DNA from: a halophilic archaeon J07HX64
GTDB lineage: Archaea; Halobacteriota; Halobacteria; Halobacteriales; Haloarculaceae
Length of the DNA stretch: 12,088 bases
Reading direction: 5' to 3'
Assembly (NCBI GenBank): GCA_000416085.1
Contig: KE356579.1
Span: forward strand, 68,428-80,515
This document shows positions 1 to 6,810 of this stretch, in pieces. Every line of letters begins with the position of its first letter. Within the stretch, counting starts at the first letter, position 1. The position numbers and the translations under genes are program-made. A model generated the notes under the pieces. The model saw only the letters and a list, made by a program, of their open reading frames with translations, searched no databases and was not told the DNA's origin.

Positions 1-227
1 GTCGCCTCGCCCGCGAGCACCGCGAACACCTCTTTCTGGTCCATGTGGGCGTGGACCGACCCGCTGAACCGCTCGCCGGGGGCGAGCGCGTAGCGCACGA
101 CGGCGACGTGGTCGGTGTTCAGCGGGTCAGTCAGATTCCGACGGTCGGTGTGGATGTCCTCGTCGTTGGGGGACGGTTCGATATCGTCGATGGCGACCTT
201 CTGTATGGGCCGATTGCTGAGTGGCAC
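1..227 (-). CDS. Cupin-domain protein, N-terminal part (cut by window edge)
   Basis: Reading the minus strand from a GTG at 227-225 gives 75 open codons to the window edge. The end of the visible part carries the first cupin metal-binding motif: HAH at residues 59-61, then four residues, E66, six residues and G73 (HxH-x4-E-x6-G), preceded by the usual ALAPGERFSG strand. Such small cupins bind a metal and often act as enzymes or small-molecule sensors; the substrate cannot be told from this fragment. The start is uncertain: a TATA-like TTTATT lies only about 10 bases before the GTG, so a leaderless transcript would begin near codon 8 (ATA, then CAGAAGGTC), which is where the family-like text QKVAIDDIEPS begins. 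The GTG is the only ordinary start codon at this end, so I used it. The remainder of the gene lies left of the window. Confidence 0.62.
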   Translation of the reverse strand, partial: MPLSNRPIQKVAIDDIEPSPNDEDIHTDRRNLTDPLNTDHVAVVRYALAPGERFSGSVHAHMDQKEVFAVLAGEA

Positions 228-253
228 GGGAATAAAGCTTGACCGGGGTCCGA

Positions 254-445
254 CTCGACCCGAAGCGGGAGGTCCCGGCCTGCTCACGGACGGCCGGTTC
301 GACCGGAAACAGAGGTTCGGGGTCTGGTGAAACACGGGAACCGCGCCTCGACCGGAAATCGAAGGGTGGCGGTCCAAAAGAACACGACGGCTCCCTGTTC
401 GACCCGAAGCGAAGGGGTTGCGGTTCGTGGGTCGACACCCCGTTG
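254..445. repeat. Four degenerate ~50-bp direct repeats upstream of the small membrane gene
   Basis: Four copies of a TCGACC(C/G)GAA core, each followed by a purine/G-rich tail (such as CGAAGGGGTTGCGGT), begin at about 254, 298, 347 and 397, spaced 44, 49 and 50 bases apart. Copies 2 and 3 also share an (A)AACACG block 30-40 bases downstream of the core. The rest of 228-490 holds no convincing gene. The repeats lie between the divergent cupin and membrane-protein genes, so they could bind a regulator, but degenerate tandem duplication is equally possible. Confidence 0.5.
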
Positions 446-490
446 TCGTCGAACAAAATGGTAATCAACCGACCGGTCACAAGCAAGGGT

Positions 491-679
491 ATGGCTTCCG
501 ACGAGTTCAAGCAGTTCCTGATTTCGGCCGCTGTTCTGATGATGGGTGGCTTCGTCGTCGGCGCAGCACTCACCTCGCCGGACCCGTTCACCCAGGCAGC
601 TGTCATGGCGGTGTTGCTCCCGCTCGTCCTGGTCGCGTCATACGCCCTCGCGTACAGACGCGGGTTCGAGTGGACGTGA
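491..679 (+). CDS. Small two-helix membrane protein, unknown function
   Basis: A 62-residue protein with an ATG at 491 and TGA at 677-679. A short polar N-terminus (MASDEFKQF) precedes a first hydrophobic segment at about residues 9-28. A Pro/Asp turn (TSPDPFTQ) leads to a second segment at about 36-54, and the protein ends in a positively charged YRRGFEWT tail. This is the layout of the small two-transmembrane hypothetical proteins common in haloarchaea; I do not recognise a named function. The frame is open further upstream (to 239), but that extension is Arg/Gly/Pro-rich and runs through the degenerate repeats, so the ATG followed at once by the hydrophobic protein is the better start. There is no clear ribosome site; a weak AT-rich stretch (AAAATGGTAATC, 455-466) lies about 27-35 bases upstream and would fit a leaderless or near-leaderless transcript. 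Confidence 0.6.
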   Translation: MASDEFKQFLISAAVLMMGGFVVGAALTSPDPFTQAAVMAVLLPLVLVASYALAYRRGFEWT

Positions 680-778
680 GGGCACTGTTCAGATCAGGAC
701 CGACCAAGAGACGGTGTCTGCCGGCCGAACTGACCACATCCTGGCGAACTGAGAGCGCGAGGGCTTTCTATGTCCACC

Positions 779-857
779 TCACGGCATATCTGGACACTAC
801 CGACGTGAGAGTGCCGTGACGTGCCCGTTGCCCTCTGCGCTTCCCCACCGGGCACGT
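779..857. terminator. Two abutting inverted repeats between convergent genes (putative terminator region)
   Basis: TCACGGCA (779-786) pairs perfectly with TGCCGTGA (812-819), and ACGTGCCCG (819-827) pairs perfectly with CGGGCACGT (849-857). The second stem starts five bases after the scpA stop (862-864) on the minus strand. Together they fill the gap between the plus-strand membrane gene and scpA, a natural place for transcript ends. There is no T-run and the loops are long (25 and 21 bases), so the terminator role is inferred only from position. Nothing else is seen in 680-861. Confidence 0.35.
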
Positions 858-861
858 GGTG

Positions 862-1803
862 TCAGTCGGCGACAGCCCCGTCCGATCCGCTGACGGCGGC
901 GGGGTCCTGAATCCAGAGGTCCCCGAAGATCTCGTCCTGTCGGAGTCGAACATCGCCACGGTGGGCCAGAAAGAGCAGCCCCAGGAACGTCTCGACGCGG
1001 GACCCGGCGACGGTTTCGACCTCGCGAAAGAGCACCTCGACACGGCCCTGGTCGTACTGCTCGCGGAGCACGGCGGCCACCCTGTCGACGAGTGCCTCGA
1101 TATCCTCACCGTGGGTGCGCTCGGTCACGTCTGTGGCGGTCGGCTCGTCGTCCATCCGGAACTCGTCGGTGGTGTGGTAGTCGAGCTCCTGTGGCTCGCG
1201 CCGACTGCTGTCTGGACTCCCGCTGGTGTCGTACTCGCGGGACTTCTTCCACCAGGTCTCGCGCTCGGCCTCCCGCAGGTCGCGGACGAGTTCGTCGAGT
1301 GTCTGTGGCATCCCGCGAGCTCGCTTGCGCTCCAGACGGCGGTCCATCTCGTGTTCGAGTTCCGCGAACGGGTCCTCGTCCAACTCCTCGACGTGCTCGC
1401 CACCGCCCTGCAGTGCCTGCTCCCAGGGCTCCGGTTCGGGCTCTGCCTCCTCCTCGTCGCCGAGCATGGCGTCGCCTTTCATCCGCAGGAGCACGCTCGC
1501 GTAGAACAGCGCCCGTCCCGACGCCCGCAGGTCCGACCCGTCCAGCCGCGACAGGAACTTGTCGGTCACCGCGACAATTTCGATATCCCAGGGGTCGATC
1601 TCGCCGTCCTCCGCGAGCTGGACGAGCACCTCGACCGGTTCGACCTCCTCGGATTCCTCTGTCTCCGTCTGTTCCTCCGTCTCGGTCTCGTCTCCCTCTG
1701 TCTCCGCGTCGGTAGGGCCGCCCGTGTCACCGTCGGTGGACCCACTACTGGTGTCGCGCTCGTCCTCGGCATCGATATCGGGTTCTGTCCTCGTTCTCGG
1801 CAT
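862..1803 (-). CDS. scpA: ScpA, kleisin subunit of the SMC condensin (core reading frame)
   Basis: This 313-codon frame carries the ScpA/kleisin protein that bridges SMC heads in the chromosome-organising complex. After an acidic linker (Asp/Glu/Thr, residues 1-53) the family core starts with VEPVEVLVQLAEDGEIDPWD (54-73) and continues through DKFLSRLDGSDLRASGRALFYASVLLRMK (81-109), the region that contacts the SMC neck. A charged middle contains LDELVRDLREAERETWW (169-185). The C-terminal winged-helix region, about 235-300, includes EALVDRVAAVL and ETFLGLLFLAHRGDVRLRQDEIFGDLWIQ, which contacts the SMC head. The ATG at 1803 is the first start in this frame but is probably not the native one: the usual haloarchaeal N-terminus lies upstream in another frame (1976-1842), and the two are separated by a 56-bp duplication. 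Translation may start here to give a core-only protein, or the gene may be broken. No good ribosome site precedes 1803. smc lies upstream on the same strand. Confidence 0.85.
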   Translation of the reverse strand: MPRTRTEPDIDAEDERDTSSGSTDGDTGGPTDAETEGDETETEEQTETEESEEVEPVEVLVQLAEDGEIDPWDIEIVAVTDKFLSRLDGSDLRASGRALFYASVLLRMKGDAMLGDEEEAEPEPEPWEQALQGGGEHVEELDEDPFAELEHEMDRRLERKRARGMPQTLDELVRDLREAERETWWKKSREYDTSGSPDSSRREPQELDYHTTDEFRMDDEPTATDVTERTHGEDIEALVDRVAAVLREQYDQGRVEVLFREVETVAGSRVETFLGLLFLAHRGDVRLRQDEIFGDLWIQDPAAVSGSDGAVAD

Positions 1804-1841
1804 CGACTATCGCGCTCGTCCTCGGCATCGACATCGGGTTC
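1752..1841 (-). repeat. 56-bp-period imperfect direct repeat that breaks the scpA frame
   Basis: On the minus strand, a 34-base segment starting GAACCCGAT and ending GACGAGCGCGA-N-A occurs at 1841-1808 and again at 1785-1752, with two mismatches. The shorter core GATGCCGAG(G/A)ACGA recurs four times across the area. The period is 56 bases, so each extra unit shifts the frame by two. Both copies read EPD(V/I)DAEDERD in their own frames, which shows that the duplication arose inside a coding Asp/Glu linker. Confidence 0.85.
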
Positions 1842-1976
1842 GTCCTCGGCATCATCATCGGACCCGTTACTGGTGTCGGAACCGTCGTCGAGAGGTCCGG
1901 AGTCGGTTGACTCCGACGGTGGGGTCCGGTCCTCGTGACCGGTGATGTCGAGCGGGATGTCGTCGGGGTCGCTCAC
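1842..1976 (-). pseudogene. scpA: Out-of-frame N-terminal segment of scpA
   Basis: A GTG start at 1976 with a well-placed GGTGA ribosome site (1983-1987, six bases away) opens 45 codons beginning MSDPDDIPLDITGHEDR. This resembles the conserved N-terminal peptide (DIPLDI-GH) that I know from haloarchaeal ScpA proteins, so it is likely the native start of the gene. The frame stays open to 1566 but after 1841 drifts into Arg/Pro-rich text, while the ScpA core continues in a different frame from 1785. The join coincides with an imperfect direct repeat whose 56-base period is not a multiple of three. Joining codon 45 here to codon 7 of the core frame (both at GAACCCGAT) gives an uninterrupted 352-residue protein. 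The ribosome site suggests this start is still used; whether full-length product is made by frameshifting, by loss of a repeat unit, or not at all cannot be told. Confidence 0.65.
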
Positions 1977-2116
1977 GCGCTGTCACCCCGGTGAGGAGCG
2001 CACTGTCGTCGGGACAGCGGGTCAGAGAGCCCACGTTCGGCCCACCCGAGCGTGCCTCGTGCCTCCCCAGCCGGTTCGCTCGCTCCGTTCCGTCGCTCGC
2101 TCACCCCTCGCACGGT

Positions 2117-2144
2117 GCTGTCGCGGCACGGAAGCCGCGACAGC
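2117..2144. repeat. Perfect 11-bp inverted repeat (hairpin)
   Basis: GCTGTCGCGGC (2117-2127) and GCCGCGACAGC (2134-2144) are exact reverse complements around a six-base loop ACGGAA. It lies in the smc-scpA spacer, 140 bases before the scpA GTG on the transcribed strand, next to a CTCG-repeat stretch. An RNA of either strand would fold into a very stable stem; it could attenuate scpA transcription or protect an mRNA end. No T-run follows on either side. Confidence 0.75.
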
Positions 2145-2194
2145 GCGCGCCACCCGGAGTGTGAGGAAAGCACTGGTCGCCAGACCTGCAAACA

Positions 2195-2425
2195 GACTGT
2201 CGGTCCCCGAGTCCCTGAGTCGACTATCGGTCCCCGAACCCGTGAGCCGACTGTCGGTCTTCGAATCTGCGAGTCGACTGTCGGTCCTCGAACCCGTGAG
2301 TCGACTGTCGGTCTTTGAGTCCACGAGCCGACTGTCGGTCCCCGAGTTCGTGAGTCGACTGTCGGTATTCCAATCCACGGGTCGGCTGTCGGTCTTCGAA
2401 TCTGCGAGTCGACTGTTTGTCGCCG
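2195..2425. repeat. 27-bp tandem repeat (minisatellite), about 8.5 units
   Basis: Units start at 2195, 2222, 2249, 2276, 2303, 2330, 2357 and 2384, with a decaying ninth at 2411; every step is exactly 27 bases. The consensus is GACTGTCGGTC-YYCGA-RYCYGYGAGTC. Units 3 and 8 differ at one base only, showing recent copying. Junctions between units form the palindrome AGTCGACT, so the array is a ladder of palindromes at 27-bp spacing. Because 27 is a multiple of three and the unit lacks stops, both strands show spurious nine-residue repeat proteins (for example RLSVPEPVS). There are no unique spacers, so it is not a CRISPR array. Confidence 0.92.
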
Positions 2426-2504
2426 GGGTGGCAGGCCGGAAACCGGTCGCCGGGGATGTCGGTTCTGTTCGCGGGAACCACGGGGTCGGTCGTGGGGGGG
2501 TGAG

Positions 2505-5500
2505 TCAGTCATCGGCGGGCACCTCGGGGTCACCCGAGAGGTCGATACCGGTCACAGCGGAGACGTTGTTGTCCTGCATCATCACACCGATCGCGCGCTC
2601 GGCCCGGTCGAGCATCGCCGAGCGGTGCGAGACGACGACGAACTGCGCGTCCTCGGAGAGCTCGTCAACCAGTTCGCCGACGAGGTCGGCGTTTGCCGCG
2701 TCGAGGAACGCATCCACCTCGTCGAGCGCGTAGAACGGGGCGGGGTTGTGCTGCTGGATGGCGAAGATGAACGCGAGCGCGGTCAGAGACTTCTCGCCAC
2801 CGCTCATCGCGTCGAGCCGCTGGATCGGCTTGTCTCCGGGCTGGGCTTTCATCGTCAGCCCGCCCTCGAAGGGGTCGTTCTCGTCCTCGAGGTGGAGCCG
2901 ACCGCTCCCGTTCGAGAGCCGTTCGAACACCGCCCGAAACTGCTCGTCGATCGCCTCGAACGCGTTCATGAACGTCTCCTTCTTGCGGGCCTCGTAGGTC
3001 TCGATGCGCTCGCGGATGCCGTCGGCCTCCTCGACGAGCGTCTCCCGTTTCCCGCGTATCTCCTCGAGCTCCGCCTCCACCTCGTCGTACTCGTCGATTG
3101 CCAGCATGTTGACCGGCTCCAGCGCGGACATCTCCCCCTCGAGACGGTCGAGTTCCCGCTCGACGGTCTCGTGGTCGGGTATCTCATCGGGGTCGTACTC
3201 GCCGACTACCGACTCGAGTTCGTCTATCTCCCACTCCAGACGGTCGTGCTCGTCCCGGAGACCGTCGAGTTCGCTCTCGACCTGTTTGACCCGTTCGCGG
3301 GCCTCGTTGCGCCGCTCCTGTGCGGCCCGTACGTCCCCCTGGAGCCCCTCGCGCTCGGCTTTCAGTTCGACCAGCTCCGATTCGAGTTCGGCGACCGCCG
3401 CCTCCCGGTCCTCGAGGTCGCTCTCCCGGTCTGTGATCTCGGCCTCCAGCTCCTCGATACGGTCCTCCGCCGCGGCTTTCCGCTCGCTCGCGTCCTCGAT
3501 ACCGGTCTTCAGCTCCTCGATTGCCTCCTGTGCGTACTCGCGTTCGAGTTCGAGTTCCCGAAGCTCCCCGTCGATATCGTTCTTTCGGTCGTTCAGATCG
3601 TCGATCTCCTCGCGCAACCGCTCGGCAGTCGCGGTCAGCTCCGGCAGCTCGGAGTCCTCGACCTCGGACTCCAGGTCGGCGATCTCGGACTCGATGCCGG
3701 CGATCGTCTCGTTCTTGTCGGCGATTGCGGCCTCGAGCTCGTCCATCTCCGCCGCGACAGACTCGCGCTCCTCGGCGATCTCTGTGAGGTCCGTCTCGAG
3801 CTGTGCTATCTGCTCGTGGGTCTCCTCGATATCCGCCTCGCGGGCCTCGATATCGGCCTGTATCTCCCGGACCTGCTCGGCCGTGTCGGTCTCCCTGTCG
3901 CGGGCGTCCTCGAGTCGCTCCGCTACGCCGCGCATCTCCTCTCGGACCGACTCCCGCTCCGCCTCGAGATCGCGGATACGGGCCGCCACACGGTCGAGTT
4001 GGCCCCGACTGCCCGCAAACGAGTACCGCGACCCGCTCTTCGAGCCACCGGTCATCGCGCCGGACTTCTCCACGAGGTCACCGTCGAGCGTCACCAGACG
4101 GAACTCGCCCATCAGCTCCCGGGCCGTCTCGATGTCCTCGGCCACCAGCGTATCGCCCAGCACGTACGAGAACACACCGGCGTACTCCCGGTCGAACTCG
4201 ACGAGGTTGTACGCGAAGTCGACGACACCCTCACGGGCCGGAGCGGTCGGCAGCGAGCGTCGGTGCATCTCGGTCAGCGGGAGAAATGTTGCCCGACCGG
4301 CGTTACGCGATTTCAGGTGGTCGATACAGCGCTGGCCGACCTGGTCGTCGTCGACCACGACGTTCGCGAGCCGGCCACCGGCGGCGGTCTCACAGGCCGT
4401 TGCGTGACGCCCGGAGACGCTGCCGAGCTGTGCGACTGCCCCGTGGACACCGTCCATGTCGGCGTCCAGCACGGCCGTCACCGCCCGACCGAACGAGGAA
4501 TCACCCGTTCGACCGGCCTTTGCCTCCAGTTCGGCGTACTCCTGCTGGGCGGCGTTCAGGTCGTCTTCCAGCTCGTCGAGCCGGTCCTGCAGTTCCCGCC
4601 GCTCCTCGCGCAGGTCGTCGACAACCGAGCCGATTGTCTCCCTGTTTTTTTCTGCCTTTTCCAGTTCGAGCTCCAGGTCCTCCAGCTCGGCCGCAAGCTC
4701 GGGGAGTCGCTCGCGGGCTGCCGCTATATCGCTCTTTGTTTCACTCTCCTCGGTTTCGCGGCGACGGGCCTCGTCGATGAGGCGGTCCTGCTCGCGCTGG
4801 AGCTCGTTTTTGTCTGCCCGCGCCGCCTCCAGGTCGGCCTTTTGCTCTTGGAGCCTGTTTTTCACCTGCTCGAACTCCGCGCCGACCTCGTCGATGCGGG
4901 CCTCCACCTCGGCGAGACTGCTCTGTCTGTCTTGGATCTCTGCCGCCACCGAGGATTTCTCGACTTTCCGCTCCCTGATATCGGCCGCAAGGTCCTCGAG
5001 TGTCTCCTGTTTGCGGTCTATCTTCACGTACGCCTGCCGGCGCTCGGTCTCGGCGTCCTCGATACGCTCGCGCTGGCTCCCGATACTGTCCTCCAGCCGC
5101 GCGATGTCGCCTTTTATCTCCTCTATCTCGCGTTTGAGTTCGAGCTGCTCGTCCTCGCCTTTCTGCTGGATCTCGTTGTTGAGCGCTTGGAGCTGGTCCT
5201 CTAGCTCCATCACCTCGCCCTGGCGCTCGTCGAGTGTCGCCTGCCGGTCTTCGAACCGGGCCTCGGTGTCCGTGATATCGGTCTCGACATCCGCGAGATC
5301 GTCGCGGCGCTCCTCGAGCTGTGCTGCCTTCTGATACCCCTCGTATCTCTCTCTCTCCTCGCGGAGCTGCTCGTACTGGAGGGCAGTTTCGCGCTCGTCG
5401 GCGAGCTGGTCGAGCCGGGTCTCTTTCTCCTCGATGCGCAGCTCTGCCTCCTCGATGCGCTCCTCGACCATCTCGAGTTGCTCGAACGCGTCGGCTCGCT

Positions 5501-6077
5501 TCTCGTCGAACTCGGCGACACCCGCAATCTCGTCGATTATCTCCCGCCGAACCCGGGGTGTCATGTTGATTATCTCGGTGACATCACCCTGCATGACGAC
5601 GTTGTACCCTTCGGGTGCGACCCCGGCAGTCGCGAGCAGGTCCTGGATGTCTCCGAGGTTCACCGAGCGACCGTTTATGTAGTAGTACGAGTAGTAGTTC
5701 GTCTCGGTTTCCTTTACACGGCGCTTGATCACGAGTTCGTCGACATCGCCGACCGTCTCGGTGCCGGCGGCGGTGACCACCTGGCCGCGGGAAACCGTTC
5801 GATCGCTGTTGTCGAGCATCACCTCGACGCTTGCCTCCCGGTCACCCTGGAACGACTCGCCCTCCTGGTGGCCGGGGTTGTAGATCAGGTCGGTCAACTT
5901 CTCCGCCCGGATACCGGAGGTGCGGGCAAGTCCGAGCGCGAACAGGATGGCGTCGATAACGTTCGATTTGCCCGAACCGTTTGGACCTGTGACTGTGGTG
6001 AAATCCTGGTAGAACGGGATCCGGGTTTTCCGGCCGAAGCTCTTGAAATTGTCGAGGACGAGTTCTTTTATATACAT
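2505..6077 (-). CDS. smc: SMC chromosome segregation ATPase
   Basis: A full-length 1190-residue SMC protein, the ATP-driven loop-forming motor of archaeal condensin. The N-terminal head begins MYIKELVLDNFKSFG and carries Walker A GPNGSGKSN (31-39) and the Q-loop region VMQGDVTEI (161-169, Q163). A long coiled coil runs from about 190 to 520. The hinge domain (about 525-685) includes AVLDADMDGVHGAVAQL, the Gly-rich AAGGRLANVVV and SGAMTGGSKSGSRYSF. The returning coiled coil spans about 690-1030. The C-terminal head holds the ABC signature SGGEKS (1092-1097), Walker B FYALDEVD (1115-1122) and the switch His in VVVSHRS. All catalytic motifs are intact. The ATG at 6077 gives the standard family start. 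The gene lies 24 bases after the stop of the upstream coiled-coil gene and probably shares its promoter; its partner scpA follows after a 528-bp spacer. Confidence 0.97.
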   Translation of the reverse strand: MYIKELVLDNFKSFGRKTRIPFYQDFTTVTGPNGSGKSNVIDAILFALGLARTSGIRAEKLTDLIYNPGHQEGESFQGDREASVEVMLDNSDRTVSRGQVVTAAGTETVGDVDELVIKRRVKETETNYYSYYYINGRSVNLGDIQDLLATAGVAPEGYNVVMQGDVTEIINMTPRVRREIIDEIAGVAEFDEKRADAFEQLEMVEERIEEAELRIEEKETRLDQLADERETALQYEQLREERERYEGYQKAAQLEERRDDLADVETDITDTEARFEDRQATLDERQGEVMELEDQLQALNNEIQQKGEDEQLELKREIEEIKGDIARLEDSIGSQRERIEDAETERRQAYVKIDRKQETLEDLAADIRERKVEKSSVAAEIQDRQSSLAEVEARIDEVGAEFEQVKNRLQEQKADLEAARADKNELQREQDRLIDEARRRETEESETKSDIAAARERLPELAAELEDLELELEKAEKNRETIGSVVDDLREERRELQDRLDELEDDLNAAQQEYAELEAKAGRTGDSSFGRAVTAVLDADMDGVHGAVAQLGSVSGRHATACETAAGGRLANVVVDDDQVGQRCIDHLKSRNAGRATFLPLTEMHRRSLPTAPAREGVVDFAYNLVEFDREYAGVFSYVLGDTLVAEDIETARELMGEFRLVTLDGDLVEKSGAMTGGSKSGSRYSFAGSRGQLDRVAARIRDLEAERESVREEMRGVAERLEDARDRETDTAEQVREIQADIEAREADIEETHEQIAQLETDLTEIAEERESVAAEMDELEAAIADKNETIAGIESEIADLESEVEDSELPELTATAERLREEIDDLNDRKNDIDGELRELELEREYAQEAIEELKTGIEDASERKAAAEDRIEELEAEITDRESDLEDREAAVAELESELVELKAEREGLQGDVRAAQERRNEARERVKQVESELDGLRDEHDRLEWEIDELESVVGEYDPDEIPDHETVERELDRLEGEMSALEPVNMLAIDEYDEVEAELEEIRGKRETLVEEADGIRERIETYEARKKETFMNAFEAIDEQFRAVFERLSNGSGRLHLEDENDPFEGGLTMKAQPGDKPIQRLDAMSGGEKSLTALAFIFAIQQHNPAPFYALDEVDAFLDAANADLVGELVDELSEDAQFVVVSHRSAMLDRAERAIGVMMQDNNVSAVTGIDLSGDPEVPADD

Positions 6078-6101
6078 ACGGGTGCTGGGGACCCCGGGTG
6101 C

Positions 6102-6572
6102 TCACGCGACTATGATGTCGCTTCCTGTGTCGTCTTTCGATTCGTCGTCGTCGGAATTAGGTGTGTCGTCACTACCTTCGTCGGTGTCGACGCGCTCTGT
6201 TCCGCCCGAGAGTTCTGTACCGTCGGTCACAGTCGAGCCTGTGGAGCTGTCCTCGTGCTCACCGGTCGTTTTTGCGGGGCTGTCGCCGGATTTCGCTGCA
6301 CGGGGCTGTTCCGTGTCGTCTGTCGACGCGGCGGTTTCCCGGCTGTCGGACTCCGACCCCGACCCGGTCCCGGTGGCTTCGCTGCCGTCGGCTGTCGCCG
6401 CCGGGTCTGCCCTCGCTTTGTCCATCTCGGCCAGCAGCTCGTCCTCGAACCCGGCGTCCTCGAGTTCACGCAGACGTACCTTGCACTCGATGAGTTCGTC
6501 TGTCAATCCTCGAACGGAGGCCTCCAGTTCCTGCACACGCGACTCCAGCTCCTCGACCCTGTTACCACACAT
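6102..6572 (-). CDS. Short acidic coiled-coil protein upstream of smc, unknown function
   Basis: A 156-residue protein. Residues 1-40 form a short heptad-like coiled coil (NRVEELESRVQELEASV, then GLTDELIECKVRLRELED). FEDELLAEMDKARA (42-55) follows, then a low-complexity Ser/Thr/Asp/Glu tail ending SDIIVA. I believe proteins of this shape are conserved next to smc in haloarchaea, but I do not know a proven role; coupling to SMC is an inference from the operon. The ATG at 6572 is chosen because TTTATC (minus strand, 6598-6603) sits about 28 bases upstream, the right place for a leaderless transcript, and because the coiled coil begins at once; a G-rich GGGAGGGG also lies 11-18 bases upstream. 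The frame is open further upstream but that text crosses the promoter. smc starts 24 bases after the stop. Confidence 0.75.
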   Translation of the reverse strand: MCGNRVEELESRVQELEASVRGLTDELIECKVRLRELEDAGFEDELLAEMDKARADPAATADGSEATGTGSGSESDSRETAASTDDTEQPRAAKSGDSPAKTTGEHEDSSTGSTVTDGTELSGGTERVDTDEGSDDTPNSDDDESKDDTGSDIIVA

Positions 6573-6597
6573 ATACACAACAATACCCCTCCCTTCA

Positions 6598-6603
6598 GAT
6601 AAA
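6598..6603 (-). promoter_or_regulatory. TATA box of the coiled-coil gene/smc operon
   Basis: TTTATC on the minus strand, centred about 28 bases before the ATG at 6572, matches the haloarchaeal TATA pattern (TTTAWA-like) and spacing for a leaderless transcript. It is the only good candidate in the 238-bp divergent region for this direction. Confidence 0.55.
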
Positions 6604-6781
6604 CGTATGTCAGACATTGATAAACAGTGCGATAGAAGCATCCGAGAGGGTTGTGCCGGGTACCGGTTGGACAGTCTATCAGATATCCCAGACGGAACAA
6701 GGGGGGTTCGAAGCCGGGGGTATCGTCGAAACGGGACGGGGAGACGCCGAAGACAGTTCAGAGCAGCCCTGGACGAAACCT

Positions 6782-6787
6782 CTATAC
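6782..6787 (+). promoter_or_regulatory. TATA box of gatB
   Basis: CTATAC at 6782-6787 lies 24-29 bases before the gatB ATG at 6811, so transcription should begin at or next to the start codon. This supports both a leaderless mRNA and the choice of 6811 over longer in-frame starts. Confidence 0.6.
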
Positions 6788-6810
6788 TCTGTCGTGGCGA
6801 AGCAGTCTCA

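Larger units (their letters stand above)
1977..2504. other. 528-bp non-coding spacer between smc and scpA
   Basis: The stretch between the smc stop and the native scpA GTG holds no convincing gene. Several frames are open through it on both strands, including a minus-strand frame of 186 codons (2533-1973) whose stop overlaps the scpA start. Its predicted product is Arg/Pro-rich rather than acidic, and the units of the tandem repeat vary without codon periodicity, so I read it as non-coding. Contents from right to left: short pyrimidine/purine blocks, a 27-bp minisatellite (2195-2425), an 11-bp hairpin (2117-2144) and a (TCGCTCGCTCCGTTCC)-type CTCG-rich stretch (2070-2105). smc and scpA are usually adjacent or overlapping in haloarchaea as I know them, so a spacer of this size looks acquired or expanded. 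Confidence 0.6.

Noticed and set aside
856..1938. Plus-strand open frame antisense to scpA
   Set aside because: Shadow of the scpA core; its low-complexity Leu/Val/Arg text mirrors the acidic linker and it has no recognisable domain.
2195..2425. CRISPR array
   Set aside because: The 27-bp units are contiguous with no unique spacers and no cas genes are nearby.
1973..2533. Minus-strand 186-codon frame overlapping the end of smc and the start of scpA
   Set aside because: The overlaps at both ends look like coupling, but the product is Arg/Pro-rich and mostly the 27-bp repeat. Other frames are equally open and repeat variation shows no codon pattern.
2625..5204. Very long plus-strand open frame (859 codons) antisense to smc
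   Set aside because: It lies entirely inside smc, whose protein is unmistakable. The antisense text is Leu/Val/Asp/Arg-rich with no domain, the usual shadow of a GC-rich coiled-coil gene.
6043..6810. N-terminal extension of gatB (in-frame open sequence, including an ATG at 6607)
   Set aside because: The extension is non-conserved in character and crosses the antisense gene and the promoter region. A TATA box at -27 and the GatB family start both point to 6811.
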